A DNA stretch of 64,000 nt from RYN-230 sp963814645 (GTDB lineage: Bacteria > Actinomycetota > Actinomycetes > Streptosporangiales > Streptosporangiaceae): NCBI GenBank assembly GCA_963814645.1, contig CAWFDX010000001.1, positions 1 through 64,000 of the forward strand, in the 5' to 3' direction. The notes under the pieces are model-generated. The model was not told the origin of the DNA. It searched no databases and was given only the letters and a program-made list of their open reading frames with translations. Position 1 is the first letter of the stretch, and each line of letters starts with the position of its first letter. The translations under genes and the position numbers were made by a program. Positions 1 through 8,562 of this stretch are shown here, in pieces.

Positions 1-317
1 AACAGATGCCCTCGCTCGCGCCCGCGCCGCCGTGGGCAGCATGGAACCACGACCAGGGCGGGCTGTGGCCCTGGCCCGAGGACCTGGACGTGGACCTGAA
101 CCAGGTGGACGGGCCGGGCTGGATCGATGCGACGGGCCAGGCCGCGGCGACTTGGCACGCTTCGTGCGCCAGAATCGGGACAAACCGGGCGGCAGCCGCA
201 CGGCCCGCGTGCGAAGTCGCCGGAAGCATGATCGATGTGCCGGATGGGGCTGGAGATGACGGGTCAGCAGGAGACTCCGAACGGAGTCCGCGCCCTACCG
301 CCGCCAGCACAAGGTGT
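1..317. other. Window-edge region without a supportable gene
   Basis: The plus strand stays open in two frames here. One ends with a stop at 257-259 and could be the tail of a gene entering from outside the window. The other, from an ATG at 6, has high GC3 for its first 40 or so codons but then runs on antisense across the SRPBCC gene, so it cannot be real at full length. I recognise no domain in either frame. Confidence 0.4.
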
Positions 318-827
318 CTAGCCGCCGGGGGTCCTGGCCTGGGCAAGCTCGGCCAGGTGGTGCAGCGAGTTGCTGAGATGCTCCGGGCCGAACGGCGGGA
401 AATGGAGGTACTCCCGGATGGACGGCGGCACGGCCGACCAGTCGTAGGTGAGCGTGACCTCAGTCTCGGCCGGGCCGAGCGGTGCCAGGTCGTAACGCCA
501 GATCCAGCCGCCGAACTCCAGGTCGCCGTCGTTATTACGGTATCCCGGCCGCCAGCCGATGGCGCGCGGCGGGTCGAGCACCTGGACCTCGTTGGCCATC
601 TGGTAGTTACCGTCTGGATGGTTGGGGTGGTACATGTCTACCCGGAATATCTGCCCCACCTCGGTCAGTGGCGCCTGGTCGGCAGCTTCGACAACCCAGC
701 CGGTGCCGTCGATCGCAGAATGGCTCGCCGGGTCGGCCAGCACGGCGAACACCCTCGCGACGGGCACGGCGACAGTCAGGGTAGCGCTCACGTTCTCCTG
801 GTCCACGGTGCGCACGCTCCTTGTCAT
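318..827 (-). CDS. SRPBCC (START/polyketide cyclase-like) family protein
   Basis: About 169 residues from ATG 825-827. The sequence has the helix-grip layout of SRPBCC proteins: an N-terminal strand, the segment VARVFAVLADPASHSAIDG, then DPPRAIGWRPGY and a C-terminal helix (EHLSNSLHHLAELAQ). Such proteins bind hydrophobic ligands; the ligand here is unknown. A longer upstream start exists at 902, but the internal ATG aligns better with the usual family N-terminus, where the first strand begins within about 15 residues. It is transcribed divergently from the downstream patatin gene. Family assignment is good; function is open. Confidence 0.8.
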   Translation of the reverse strand: MTRSVRTVDQENVSATLTVAVPVARVFAVLADPASHSAIDGTGWVVEAADQAPLTEVGQIFRVDMYHPNHPDGNYQMANEVQVLDPPRAIGWRPGYRNNDGDLEFGGWIWRYDLAPLGPAETEVTLTYDWSAVPPSIREYLHFPPFGPEHLSNSLHHLAELAQARTPGG

Positions 828-1088
828 CTCATCCCGGGCCTCCCGCAACCGCGGGAGGGGGACGGTCCCAGCATGCAGACGACGCGGCGAGGCGCAACTC
901 ACCGGTCGGGTGGGCCCGTGCCACAGCTACCCCGATGCCTGCGCGTAGGTCAGCCTGCCGGCGACTCGCTGGCCAGGCCGGGCATTTGGTATATCCGCTG
1001 GTTAGTTCGGGTATACCTCTTATTTACCGGGCGGTAACACACGCGTCCCACAGGACGGCTGGTCAGCGCCGGGGCCAGGAGGTGACCG

Positions 1089-2120
1089 ATGGGCCAGGTA
1101 CGCGGGATGGGGGCATCCGGCGGCGGGCGGGCTGCGATGGCTGGCGGTCGGGCCGGGACGTCTGGCGGGCGGGTCGGGCTGGTGCTGGCGGCGGGCGGCG
1201 TGGTCGGGGCGGCCTGGATGACGGGGGCGCTGCAGGCGGTTCAGGACCGGCTGCCGGTGGCGATCAACGATGTCGACCTGATCGTGGGCACCAGCGCGGG
1301 CAGCGTGCTGACGGCGGCGCTGCGCTGCGGGGTCAGCCTGGAGGAGATGATCGCGCTGCAGCGCGGTGACGAGGTCCGCTGGCTGCGCGAGGCGGGGGTG
1401 GGCGACCTGGACGAGGGGCCGCTGCCGCCGCGGCCGCAGTGGCGGGCCGGGTCGCCGCGGCTGATCCTGCACACACTGCGGGCCCCGCACCGGGTACACC
1501 CGGGAGTCGGCGCCAGCGCGTGGCTGCCCCGCGGCCGGGCCCGGCACGAGACGCTGCACGCGATGGTGCAGGCGCTGGAGCAGCACGCGCCGCGGCCGGT
1601 GAGCGGCTGGGTGGACACCCCGACCTGGATCGTGGCAGTGGACTACGACTCGGGACGGCGGGTCATCTTCGGCCGGGACCGCGCCCCCGAGGCCGAGCTG
1701 GCCGATGCCGTGGTCGCCTCGTGCTCGATCCCCGGCTGGTACGTGCCCCGGGACATCGGCGGGCGGCGCTACGTGGACGGCGGCGTCCGGTCGCCCACCT
1801 CGCTGGCCGTGCTGGCCCGGGCCGGGGTGGCCGAGGTGTACGTGCTGGCCCCGATGGCCAGCCTGGTCACCGACCGGCCCGGCACCCGGCTGGAACGGCT
1901 GGAGCGGCGGCTGCGTGCGCTGGTCACCCGGTCGCTGCTGCGCGAGGCCCAGGCGCTGCGGGCCCAGGGCATCGGGGTCACCCTGCTCACCCCCGGGCCG
2001 GAGGACCTGGCCGCGATGGGAGTGAACCTGATGGATCCCACCCGCCGCGCGGCCACCCTGGAGACCTCGCTGCGTACCTCGGCGGCGGCGTTCGCGGCCA
2101 GCCAGGCGCAAGTCGCCTAG
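1089..2120 (+). CDS. Patatin-like phospholipase family protein
   Basis: 343 residues. A strong Shine-Dalgarno AGGAGGTG (1077-1084) fixes the ATG at 1089. The patatin Ser-Asp dyad is visible: the glycine-rich oxyanion stretch (AAGGVVGAAWMTGAL), the nucleophile elbow GTSAGS around residue 70, and the DGG motif (YVDGGVRSPTSLAVL) around residue 235. It probably hydrolyses acyl esters of lipids in the cytosol; no signal peptide is seen (the N-terminus is Gly/Arg-rich). This is a typical actinobacterial single-domain member. It converges with the minus-strand genes that follow, with only a few bases between stops. Confidence 0.88.
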   Translation: MGQVRGMGASGGGRAAMAGGRAGTSGGRVGLVLAAGGVVGAAWMTGALQAVQDRLPVAINDVDLIVGTSAGSVLTAALRCGVSLEEMIALQRGDEVRWLREAGVGDLDEGPLPPRPQWRAGSPRLILHTLRAPHRVHPGVGASAWLPRGRARHETLHAMVQALEQHAPRPVSGWVDTPTWIVAVDYDSGRRVIFGRDRAPEAELADAVVASCSIPGWYVPRDIGGRRYVDGGVRSPTSLAVLARAGVAEVYVLAPMASLVTDRPGTRLERLERRLRALVTRSLLREAQALRAQGIGVTLLTPGPEDLAAMGVNLMDPTRRAATLETSLRTSAAAFAASQAQVA

Positions 2121-2127
2121 CCAGGCC

Positions 2128-2433
2128 CTAGCCAGGCGGCGGCAGCGTGGACACCGGCCGGGTCCAGCGGAACATCGCGCCATGGCCGGCCGGCATCCGC
2201 TGTGCGGCGGTGAGCAGGTCTTCTAACGTCGCGCCCTGCACGCTGGTCGCACCGTCCCGGGCGGTGAAGCCGCCTGGTGCACCGGTGATGTCAAAGACCG
2301 GCCCGTCGTGATACGGCCAGGGATAGATGGCCAGCTGGAACTCGGTGGCCGCGTTGACCGTCTCGCGGGCGAACAGGCTGGCCACGGTGGCTGAGGCGAC
2401 CGTGGCCGCCAGGCTGAGCGACGGGGCGTGCAC
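2128..2433 (-). CDS. Hypothetical protein or remnant joined to the broken monooxygenase
   Basis: A 101-residue frame from GTG 2431-2433 with genome-typical GC3, so it looks like real coding DNA. It matches no family I recognise; the middle reads YPWPYHDGPVFDITGAPGGF. It begins where the monooxygenase frame loses family resemblance, in a different phase, and the frame continues upstream of the GTG without a clear start. It may be the 3' part of another gene joined to the monooxygenase by a deletion. An intact small gene is possible but less likely. Confidence 0.4.
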   Translation of the reverse strand: MHAPSLSLAATVASATVASLFARETVNAATEFQLAIYPWPYHDGPVFDITGAPGGFTARDGATSVQGATLEDLLTAAQRMPAGHGAMFRWTRPVSTLPPPG

Positions 2434-2902
2434 GGGGAAAATCAGCCAGCCCGGGCAGATCCGGCAGCGACGGCTCGGACAGTGGGCCGGCCGCCGCGAT
2501 CAGCACGCCGGCGGTGAGTTCCCCGCGCGACGTGTGCAGCCGCCACCGGGATGACCCGGCGTCCCACCGCGCCGTCAGGACCTCGGTGCCGAAGTGCAGG
2601 TGACCGGCCAGTTGATGGCGCTGCGAGAGATGGGTCAGGTAGGAGCGGATCTCGGGCTGCCGGGAGAAGCTGTGCGACCACCCGGGGTTGGGCGCGAACG
2701 AAAACGAGTACAGGTGCGACGGGACGTCGCAGGTGCACCCGGGGTAGGTGTTGTCCCGCCAGGTGCCGCCGACGGCGGCGGCGCGCTCCAGGATGACGAA
2801 ATCGGTCCGGCCCGCCTGGCGCAGCCGGATGCCCGCGCCCAGGCCGCTGAGGCCAGCCCCGATGACCGCGACCCGAACGTGCTCCGGCAGCGGGCCGGTC
2901 AC
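2291..2902 (-). pseudogene. 3'-truncated flavin-containing monooxygenase (N-terminal fragment)
   Basis: GTG 2900-2902 overlaps the TetR stop (GTGA). The first ~150 residues are a clear class B flavoprotein monooxygenase N-terminus: the FAD motif GAGLSGLG, then ILERAAAVGGTWRDNTYPGC and DVPSHLYSFSF, ending at SLPDLPGLADF. From about 2440 downward the frame turns into out-of-phase Arg/Gly/His-rich sequence and stops at 2291. The BVMO fingerprint (FxGxxxHxxxW), the NADPH domain and some 300 residues of the usual ~500 are missing. It is therefore a relic, though still coupled to its likely regulator. Confidence 0.75.
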
Positions 2903-3609
2903 CTGCCCCCTTTCGGCCCAGCCAGCCGGTCGCCGGTGCGCAGCGTCAGCAGCGGCCGCCCGCTGGGCACCTGGGCGTTCGGGTCGGGCCGGATGCCGGC
3001 CTCGTGCAGCACGCCGGTCAGCGCGGACCAGATCAGCTGGCTGACGTACTCGGTGACGTAGGCGCGGCTCATCGAGCGCCGTTCCAGCCACCATTCGGCG
3101 GTGGACCGGACCAGTCCGGTGATGCCGTAGCCCCACGGCTCGGCGGCCCCCGAGTCCAGGCCGAACGCGCGCAGGTAGTCGCCGTAGATCGCGGTCAGCG
3201 TGGTGGCGATCGACTCGCGCAGCCGGGTCACCGCGGTCGGCTCGCCGCCGCCCTCGGCGTTGCCCTGCCGCATGATCAGCCGGTACAGCTCGGGATTCTC
3301 GTCCACGAACGCGAAGTAGGCGCCGACCCCGCCGCGGACCCGGGCCATGGCCGGGCCGTCGGCCAGGACGGCCGGGATCACCCGCTCCCTGATCATGAAC
3401 AGGCCGTGCTCGGCCAGCGCATCGACCAGCGCCGCCTTGCCGGCGAAGTAGCGGTACAGCACCGGCTTGGTCACGCCGGCCTCGGCCGCCACGGCGTCCA
3501 TCGGCAAGTCCGGGCCATCGGTGCGGAGCACCCGGAGGCCGGCCGCGACGAACTCGGCGCGGCGCCGTTCCCGGTGCGCGTCCCACCTGTCCTTCCGGCC
3601 GTCGCTCAT
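2899..3609 (-). CDS. TetR/AcrR family transcriptional regulator
   Basis: 236 residues from ATG 3607-3609; an upstream in-frame GTG at 3657 is less likely because GGGTGAG sits just ahead of the ATG. The N-terminus has the TetR helix-turn-helix: MDAVAAEAGVTKPVLYRYF and GKAALVDALAEH. The C-terminal ligand domain ends in a long helix (TAEWWLERRSMSRAYVTEYV). It probably represses its own promoter and the coupled monooxygenase. A palindrome at 3660-3670, about 50 bp upstream of the start, is a candidate operator. Confidence 0.9.
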   Translation of the reverse strand: MSDGRKDRWDAHRERRRAEFVAAGLRVLRTDGPDLPMDAVAAEAGVTKPVLYRYFAGKAALVDALAEHGLFMIRERVIPAVLADGPAMARVRGGVGAYFAFVDENPELYRLIMRQGNAEGGGEPTAVTRLRESIATTLTAIYGDYLRAFGLDSGAAEPWGYGITGLVRSTAEWWLERRSMSRAYVTEYVSQLIWSALTGVLHEAGIRPDPNAQVPSGRPLLTLRTGDRLAGPKGGR

Positions 3610-3659
3610 CTCACCCTTAAGCTTGACACCACCGGCCACAAGCCTGCATGCTACCAAAA

Positions 3660-3670
3660 GTAACTGTTAC
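3660..3670. promoter_or_regulatory. Candidate TetR operator palindrome
   Basis: GTAACTGTTAC is a perfect interrupted palindrome 50 bp upstream of the TetR start. Its size and position fit a TetR autoregulatory site; binding is inferred. Confidence 0.45.
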
Positions 3671-3943
3671 CTCAAGTCATACCAAGATGGCCCGAGGCAG
3701 CAGTACCCGTGCGTGCTGGAGGCGGGTGGCTGTTAACGCAACCATCCGTCAGCCAGGTTGCAACCATCGCCAGGGCGGTGCCTGGGGGACTGGGCACCGG
3801 CAGCCGTGGCGATGAGCGCGTGAGGGACCTGGTCTGGCCCGCCGGAGGGGAGGACAATTCCGGGGGCCGGTGCCCGCCGCCTGGGTACCCGCTTCGCCCA
3901 GTGGCGGAAGCACCGGATGCCCGGGAGAGGCCATCCGCTGATC

Positions 3944-3984
3944 GCGCCGCTGGGGAAGGAACAGCGCACCTTCCCCAGCGGCGC
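3944..3984. terminator. Strong 16-bp stem-loop
   Basis: GCGCCGCTGGGGAAGG (3944-3959) pairs perfectly with CCTTCCCCAGCGGCGC (3969-3984) around a 9-nt loop, followed on the plus strand by TTTG. It lies about 90 bp before the XRE start and far from any upstream plus-strand gene end, so it may be an attenuator or leader element rather than a simple gene-end terminator. Confidence 0.55.
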
Positions 3985-4046
3985 TTTGCCGTCTCTGGAG
4001 CCGGCTCGGGCCCGTCTCTGGGCAGTGGCACCATAGCGAGGGGGTG

Positions 4047-4062
4047 ATCTCACCAGTGAGAT
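4047..4062. promoter_or_regulatory. Candidate XRE operator palindrome
   Basis: ATCTCAC-CA-GTGAGAT is a perfect 16-bp inverted repeat ending 12 bp before the XRE start codon. The location is typical of an autoregulatory operator overlapping the promoter or leader. Confidence 0.5.
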
Positions 4063-4074
4063 ATCGTGTGAGGT

Positions 4075-4416
4075 ATGAACGTGCGCGCCGGGGCTGAGCC
4101 GGGGGAACCGGAGCAGCGGCCACTGCCGATGCTGCCCGGGTTCCGCGAGATGGCGCTGCGCCGGATGGCGGCGGAGCGGCGCCGGCTGGTCACCGAACTG
4201 GCCGCGCAGCGGCAGTCGGCCGGGCTGTCGCAGACCCAGGTGGCCGCCCGGATGGGCACCTCCCAGTCGGCGGTGGCCCGGATCGAGGCGGGCGATGCCG
4301 ACGTGCGCGCGTCCACCCTGGAACGGTACGCCGCGGCGGTCGGCAGCCACCTGAGCTGGCGGCTCCAGGCGGGCATGCCGGACCAGCCAGCCGGCGGATC
4401 AGGAGGTAGCCGATGA
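4075..4416 (+). CDS. XRE-family helix-turn-helix regulator
   Basis: 113 residues from ATG 4075. An XRE/Cro HTH occupies about residues 40-90: LVTELAAQRQSAGLSQTQVA, then ARMGTSQSAVARIEAGDADV and STLERYAAAVG. The remainder is a short charged N-terminus and a Gly-rich tail. Its stop overlaps the next start (ATGA at 4413-4416), so it is translationally coupled to the ClpP-like gene. A palindrome just upstream suggests autoregulation. Confidence 0.88.
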   Translation: MNVRAGAEPGEPEQRPLPMLPGFREMALRRMAAERRRLVTELAAQRQSAGLSQTQVAARMGTSQSAVARIEAGDADVRASTLERYAAAVGSHLSWRLQAGMPDQPAGGSGGSR

Positions 4417-5186
4417 GTGTTCCGCAAGCCGATTCGTACCCAGGCGGCCTGCCGCCGCGGCCCGGCGTGCCCGGCTCGCCCGGTGAGCCAGGGCAGCCGC
4501 GGCGGCCGGGCTGGCCGGGGCGGCCCGGTGAATTGCCTGAGCCCGGCTGGCCGGCGCCGCACCGGCCGCCCGCCGCGCCGCCGACCTACCTGCCGCCCGC
4601 CCCGTCCCGCGGCTGGACCGACCAGGGGGACTGGCCGGGCCGGATCTACCAGCGGCTGCTGGAACAGCGCATCGTGCTGGCCTCCGGGCACCTGGACGGC
4701 GAGGCGGCCACCGTGCTGTGCGCCCAGCTGCTCACCCTGGACGCCGAAGGGGACGGGCCGGTCCGGCTGGAGCTGCAGGGCCTGGACGCCGAGCTGCCGG
4801 CCGCGCTGACCGTGATGGGCGTGCTCGACGTGCTCCGGGTGCCGGTGACCGGGTACGTGGCCGGCCAGCTGGGCGGCGCGGCCATCGGCGTGCTGGCCGC
4901 CTGCACGCACCGGCTGGCCTACCCGAGTGCGGTGCTATCGCTGGCCGAACCCAGGCTGAACCTGGACGGCACCGCCACCGAGGTGTCCGCGCAGCAGGAG
5001 CAGGTGGCGGCCATGCTGGACACGCTGTACATCCGGCTGGCCGAGGTGACCGGCCGTGAGGTGGACGAGATCCGCGCCGATGCCCACCGCGGGCGCTTCC
5101 TCACCGTCGACGAGGCGGTCAGCTACGGCCTCATCGAGGCCCAGGCCACGGCGGAGCCCAGACGGCCGGCCGGGCCGCGCCGGTGA
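4413..5186 (+). CDS. ClpP-like (crotonase/Clp fold) protein lacking recognisable catalytic residues
   Basis: 257 residues. About 70 residues of Pro/Gly-rich low-complexity sequence precede a ClpP-like domain (IYQRLLEQRIVLASGHLDGE, VTGYVAGQLGGAAIGVLAAC, then THRLAYPSAVLSLAEP). Active ClpP has Ser in a GxAASMG-type motif and His in an MIHQP-type motif. Here the corresponding stretches read GGAAIG and LSLAEP, so both appear lost. It could be a non-catalytic subunit or scaffold. It is coupled to the XRE gene upstream and the methyltransferase downstream by 4-bp overlaps. Confidence 0.7.
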   Translation: MSVPQADSYPGGLPPRPGVPGSPGEPGQPRRPGWPGRPGELPEPGWPAPHRPPAAPPTYLPPAPSRGWTDQGDWPGRIYQRLLEQRIVLASGHLDGEAATVLCAQLLTLDAEGDGPVRLELQGLDAELPAALTVMGVLDVLRVPVTGYVAGQLGGAAIGVLAACTHRLAYPSAVLSLAEPRLNLDGTATEVSAQQEQVAAMLDTLYIRLAEVTGREVDEIRADAHRGRFLTVDEAVSYGLIEAQATAEPRRPAGPRR

Positions 5187-5873
5187 CCCGGCCGGCCGCG
5201 CGGCACGGCGCAGCTTCGCTGCACAGCGCCGCCGCGACGGCCGCGTTCATCCGGGCCAATACCACGCTGGGCCGGCCGCCGCTGCTCCCGGAGATCCGGA
5301 TCTACCTGGCCCGGGACGCCATCGAGCTGTGGGAGCGGACCGAGCAGCAGACCGGGCGGGCCGAGCTGCCGCCGCCGTTCTGGGCGTTCCCCTGGGCGGG
5401 CGGGCAGGCGCTGGCCCGGTACCTGCTTGACCACCCCGGCCAGGTCCGCGGCCGGACCGTGCTGGACTTCGCGGCCGGCTCCGGCCTGGTCGCGATCGCG
5501 GCCGCGCGGGCCGGCGCCGCGGCCGTCCAGGCGGCCGAGACTGACCCGCTGGCTATTGCGGCCATCCAGCTCAACGCGTCGGTCAACCGGGTCCAGGTGG
5601 ACGCGACGCTCGGCGACCTGCTGGACGGGCCGCCGCCCGCGGTGGACCTGGTGCTGGCGGGTGACGTGTTCTACGAGCGGGCCTTCGCCGGGCGGCTGCT
5701 GCCCTGGCTGGCCCAGGTGCGGGCGGCGGGCATCGAGGCCCTGGTCGGCGACCCGGGCCAGGCGCTACCTGCCCGGGGATCTCGGCACCGAGGTGGCCGG
5801 GTACCAGGTCCCGGTGCCCCGCGCCCTGGAAGACGCCGACGTCAAGCAGACCACCGTCTGGCAGCTCCGCTGA
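5183..5873 (+). CDS. Class I SAM-dependent methyltransferase (PrmA/ETFB-KMT-like), frameshifted near the 3' end
   Basis: GTG 5183 overlaps the previous stop (GTGA). The Rossmann motifs are clear: VLDFAAGSGLVAIAAARAGA (motif I), an acidic AAETDP, and VDLVLAGDVFYERAFA. It resembles protein lysine methyltransferases of the PrmA/ETFB-KMT type. After GDPG the frame shifts. Reading on without A5760 gives RRYLPGDLGTEVAGYQV, then VPVPRALEDADVKQTTVWQL, the expected C-terminus, with stop at 5871-5873. As written, the original frame continues to 5917 with unrelated Arg-rich sequence. This is either a one-base sequencing insertion or a recent mutation. Confidence 0.8.
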
Positions 5874-5883
5874 GCCTTGGGGC

Positions 5884-8291
5884 TCAGCGGGAGCGGGCCG
5901 CGGCCACGACGGCCTGACCCAGGCTGATCCCGCCGTCGTTGGGTGGCACCCGGGAGTGGGTCAGCACCTGGAAGCCGCGCGCTTCCAGCAGGCCGACGAC
6001 CGTCCCGAGCAGCAGCAGGTTCTGGAACACGCCGCCGGACAGCGCGACGGTGCCCAGCCCGGACGACTCGCGCAGCAGCTGGCAGCCGTCCACGATCAGG
6101 CCGGCCATCCCGCGGTGGAACCGGGCGCTGATCACATCCGGCGGCAGCCCGGCCAGCAGGTCCTCGGCCGCCGCCCGGACCAGGTCGGGGCCGGCCGCGG
6201 TGAACGGGGGACCCGGGGTGATCCGGGCCGGGTAGCCGGGGTGCTCCAGTCCGGCCGCGGCGAGCTGCTCCAGCTCGACTGCGGCCTGGCCCTCGTAGTT
6301 GATCGTGTCGCGCACGCCGAGCAGCGCGGCGACCGCGTCGAACAGCCGCCCGGCGCTCGAGGTGACCGGCGAGTTGACCCCGCGCCGGGCCATCGCCAGC
6401 ACATCGGCCCAGGACGCGGAGTTGCGCGCGGCCACGGCCAGGCCGTCCGGCAGCGCGCCGGGGAACGCCGCGTCGAGGTACACCGCCGCCATCCGCCACG
6501 GCTGCCGGATCGCCGCTGCCCCGCCCGGCATGGGCAGCCCGGCCAGCGCGCCGCCCCGTTCCGCCACGGCCAGGTCGGCCAGCAGGAACTCGCCACCCCA
6601 GATGGTGCCGTCCGGGCCGAACCCGGTGCCGTCGAAGGCCACCCCGATGACCGGCCCGTCCGCCTCGTTGTCGGCCAGGCAGGACGCGATGTGCGCGTGG
6701 TGGTGCTGCACCCCGGCCAGCTCGGTGCCGGGCCGGTCGAGCGCGTACTTGGTGGACAGGTATTCCGGGTGCAGGTCGTGCGCGACCAGCTCCGGGGTGA
6801 CGTCGAACAGCCGCTGGAAGTGCTCGATGCCCTCGGTGAACGAGCGCAGCGTCTCGTAGTTCTCCAGATCCCCGATGTGCTGCGAGAGGAACGCGTGCTG
6901 CTCCCGGCCCAGGCAGAACGTGTTCTTCAGCTCGGCGCCGCAGGCCAGCACCGGCTGGCGGAACCGGGTGCGCACGGCGAGCGGCTGCGGCGCGTAGCCC
7001 CGGGACCGGCGGAGCACGGCCGCCGGCCGCGGAACGGGCGGACCACCGAGTCGTCGGTCCGGATATGGATCGGCCGGTCGTGGGTGAGGAATGCGTCAGC
7101 GATGCCGCCGAGCCGGTCCAGCGCGTCGCCGTCCTGGTAAGCGATCGGCTCATCGGACACGTTTCCGCTGGTCAGCACCATCGGGTGCGGGAAGCGGCGG
7201 AGCAGCAGGTGATGCAGCGGGGTGTACGGCAGCATCAGGCCGAGCTGCCGGTTGCCCGGCGCCACCGCGTCCGCTATCTGGCCGGCGCCAGCCCGCCGGG
7301 GCAGCAGCACGATCGGCCGCCGCGGGCTGGTCAGCAGGGCTTCGGCCAGCTCGCCGGCCTCGCACAGCTCGCGGGCCGCGGCCACGTCGGGCACCAGCAC
7401 CGCGAACGGCTTGTCCTCCCGGTGCTTGGCCGCGCGCAGCCGGGCCGCGGCGGCCTGGCTGCGCGCGTCGACCGCCAGGTGGTACCCGCCCAAACCCTTG
7501 ACCGCCAGCACCTGACCGTTGTGCAAGATCTGCACCGCTCGAGCCAGCGCATCATCATCATGCTGAACGCTAGTGCCGGGCCGGTGGGGTAGGTGCGGGC
7601 CGCCCGGTTGGTCGGGGGTAGGTGGGGTGCCGGGCTGGCCGGGTATGCGCTGGCCCGGGTCGCCGGGGCCTGGTGGGGCGCCGGGCTGGTGGGGTGACTC
7701 GACCAGGCGGAGCTGGGGGCCGCAGGCGGGGCAGCAGACCGGCTGGGCGTGGAACCGCCGGTTGGCCGGGTCGTCGTACTCGGCGCGGCAGGCCGGGCAC
7801 ATCGCGAAGCCCGCCATCGTGGTCAGCGGCCGGTCGTACGGCACGCCACGAACGATGGTGAACCGCGGCCCGCAGTTCGTGCAGTTGATGAACGGGTAGC
7901 CGAACCGGCGGTCGGCCGGGTCGGTCAGTTCCCGCAGGCAGTCCGCGCAGGTCGCCACGTCAGCGGAGATCAGCGCGCGGCGCTGGCCGTCCGGCTGGCT
8001 AGGCGCCGGCTGGCTGGACACGATGGCGAACCCGGCCCGGCCGTCCGGCGCGATCGGCTGCGCGGTCACCCGGTCCACCTGGGCCAGCGGCGGCGCGTCC
8101 CGGACCAGCGCGGCCAGGAAGTCCTGCACCCCGGCAGCGGGCCCCTCCACCTCGGCGAACACGCCGTCGGCGTCATTGCCCACCCAGCCGGCCAGGCCCA
8201 GCCGGGTCGCCAGGGAGTAGACGAACGGGCGGAACCCGACCCCCTGGACCACGCCCTCTACCCGGACAGACGCCCGGACGTTGCCGGTCAC
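5884..8291 (-). CDS. hypF: Carbamoyltransferase HypF, frameshifted in the middle
   Basis: HypF makes the CN ligands of the [NiFe] centre from carbamoyl phosphate. Starting at ATG 8289-8291, the order is acylphosphatase (RVEGVVQGVGFRPFVYSLA), two zinc-finger units (CADC/CTNC and CPAC/CPAC), a Pro/Gly-rich insert, a YrdC-like domain (VKGLGGYHLAVDA), then the Kae1-like domain (VQHHHAHIASCLAD, DGTGFGPDGTIWGGE). The two halves are in different frames. The upstream frame is correct through DDSVVRPFRGR and the downstream frame from VLRRSRGYAPQ (7017). Between them 11 bases (7018-7028) stand where 12 are expected, a one-base loss. The repaired protein would be about 802 residues, near family length. 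Confidence 0.9.
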
Positions 8292-8520
8292 GGACCCAGT
8301 CTGCCCGGTTTCCCGGCCCGCCCGCAGCAGCCGGGCCGGGCGGGCGGCGGCAGTTCGCGGGCACTGGCGTTCAGAAGAATGATCGCCGGATGAGGGGAGT
8401 GGCCTTTCCGGCTTTCCTCAAGGTAAGGGTCACCTGGCAGCCGGCCGAATGTGCCCGGTATGGAATTACTTATGGTCTTCTGGCCCTAGCACGCGCTCAC
8501 CTGGTAACGGCAGAGTGAGG

Positions 8521-8545
8521 GGTGCGATTCGGGGTGTATCGCACC
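8521..8545. promoter_or_regulatory. Inverted repeat upstream of the RsbW-like gene
   Basis: GGTGCGAT (8521-8528) and ATCGCACC (8538-8545) form a perfect 8-bp inverted repeat ending 17 bp before the start codon. It could be an operator or a 5'-leader hairpin. Confidence 0.35.
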
Positions 8546-8562
8546 GTGATGGGAGAGGTGCC

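Larger units (their letters stand above)
3610..4074. other. Divergent intergenic region between TetR and XRE genes
   Basis: No convincing coding frame. It holds three ordered elements listed separately: an 11-bp palindrome near the TetR start, a 16-bp perfect stem-loop, and a 16-bp palindrome just before the XRE start. The 3770-3940 stretch is rich in local GC pairings but matches no riboswitch class I can recognise. Confidence 0.5.

Noticed and set aside
6..1037. A 343-codon plus-strand frame from ATG 6
   Set aside because: Most of it runs antisense through the SRPBCC gene. Only the first ~40 codons look coding, and those could not be assigned.
3770..3990. Possible cobalamin or ydaO-type riboswitch upstream of the XRE gene
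   Set aside because: The region is structured, but I could not match the conserved core of either class, and the downstream genes are not typical targets.
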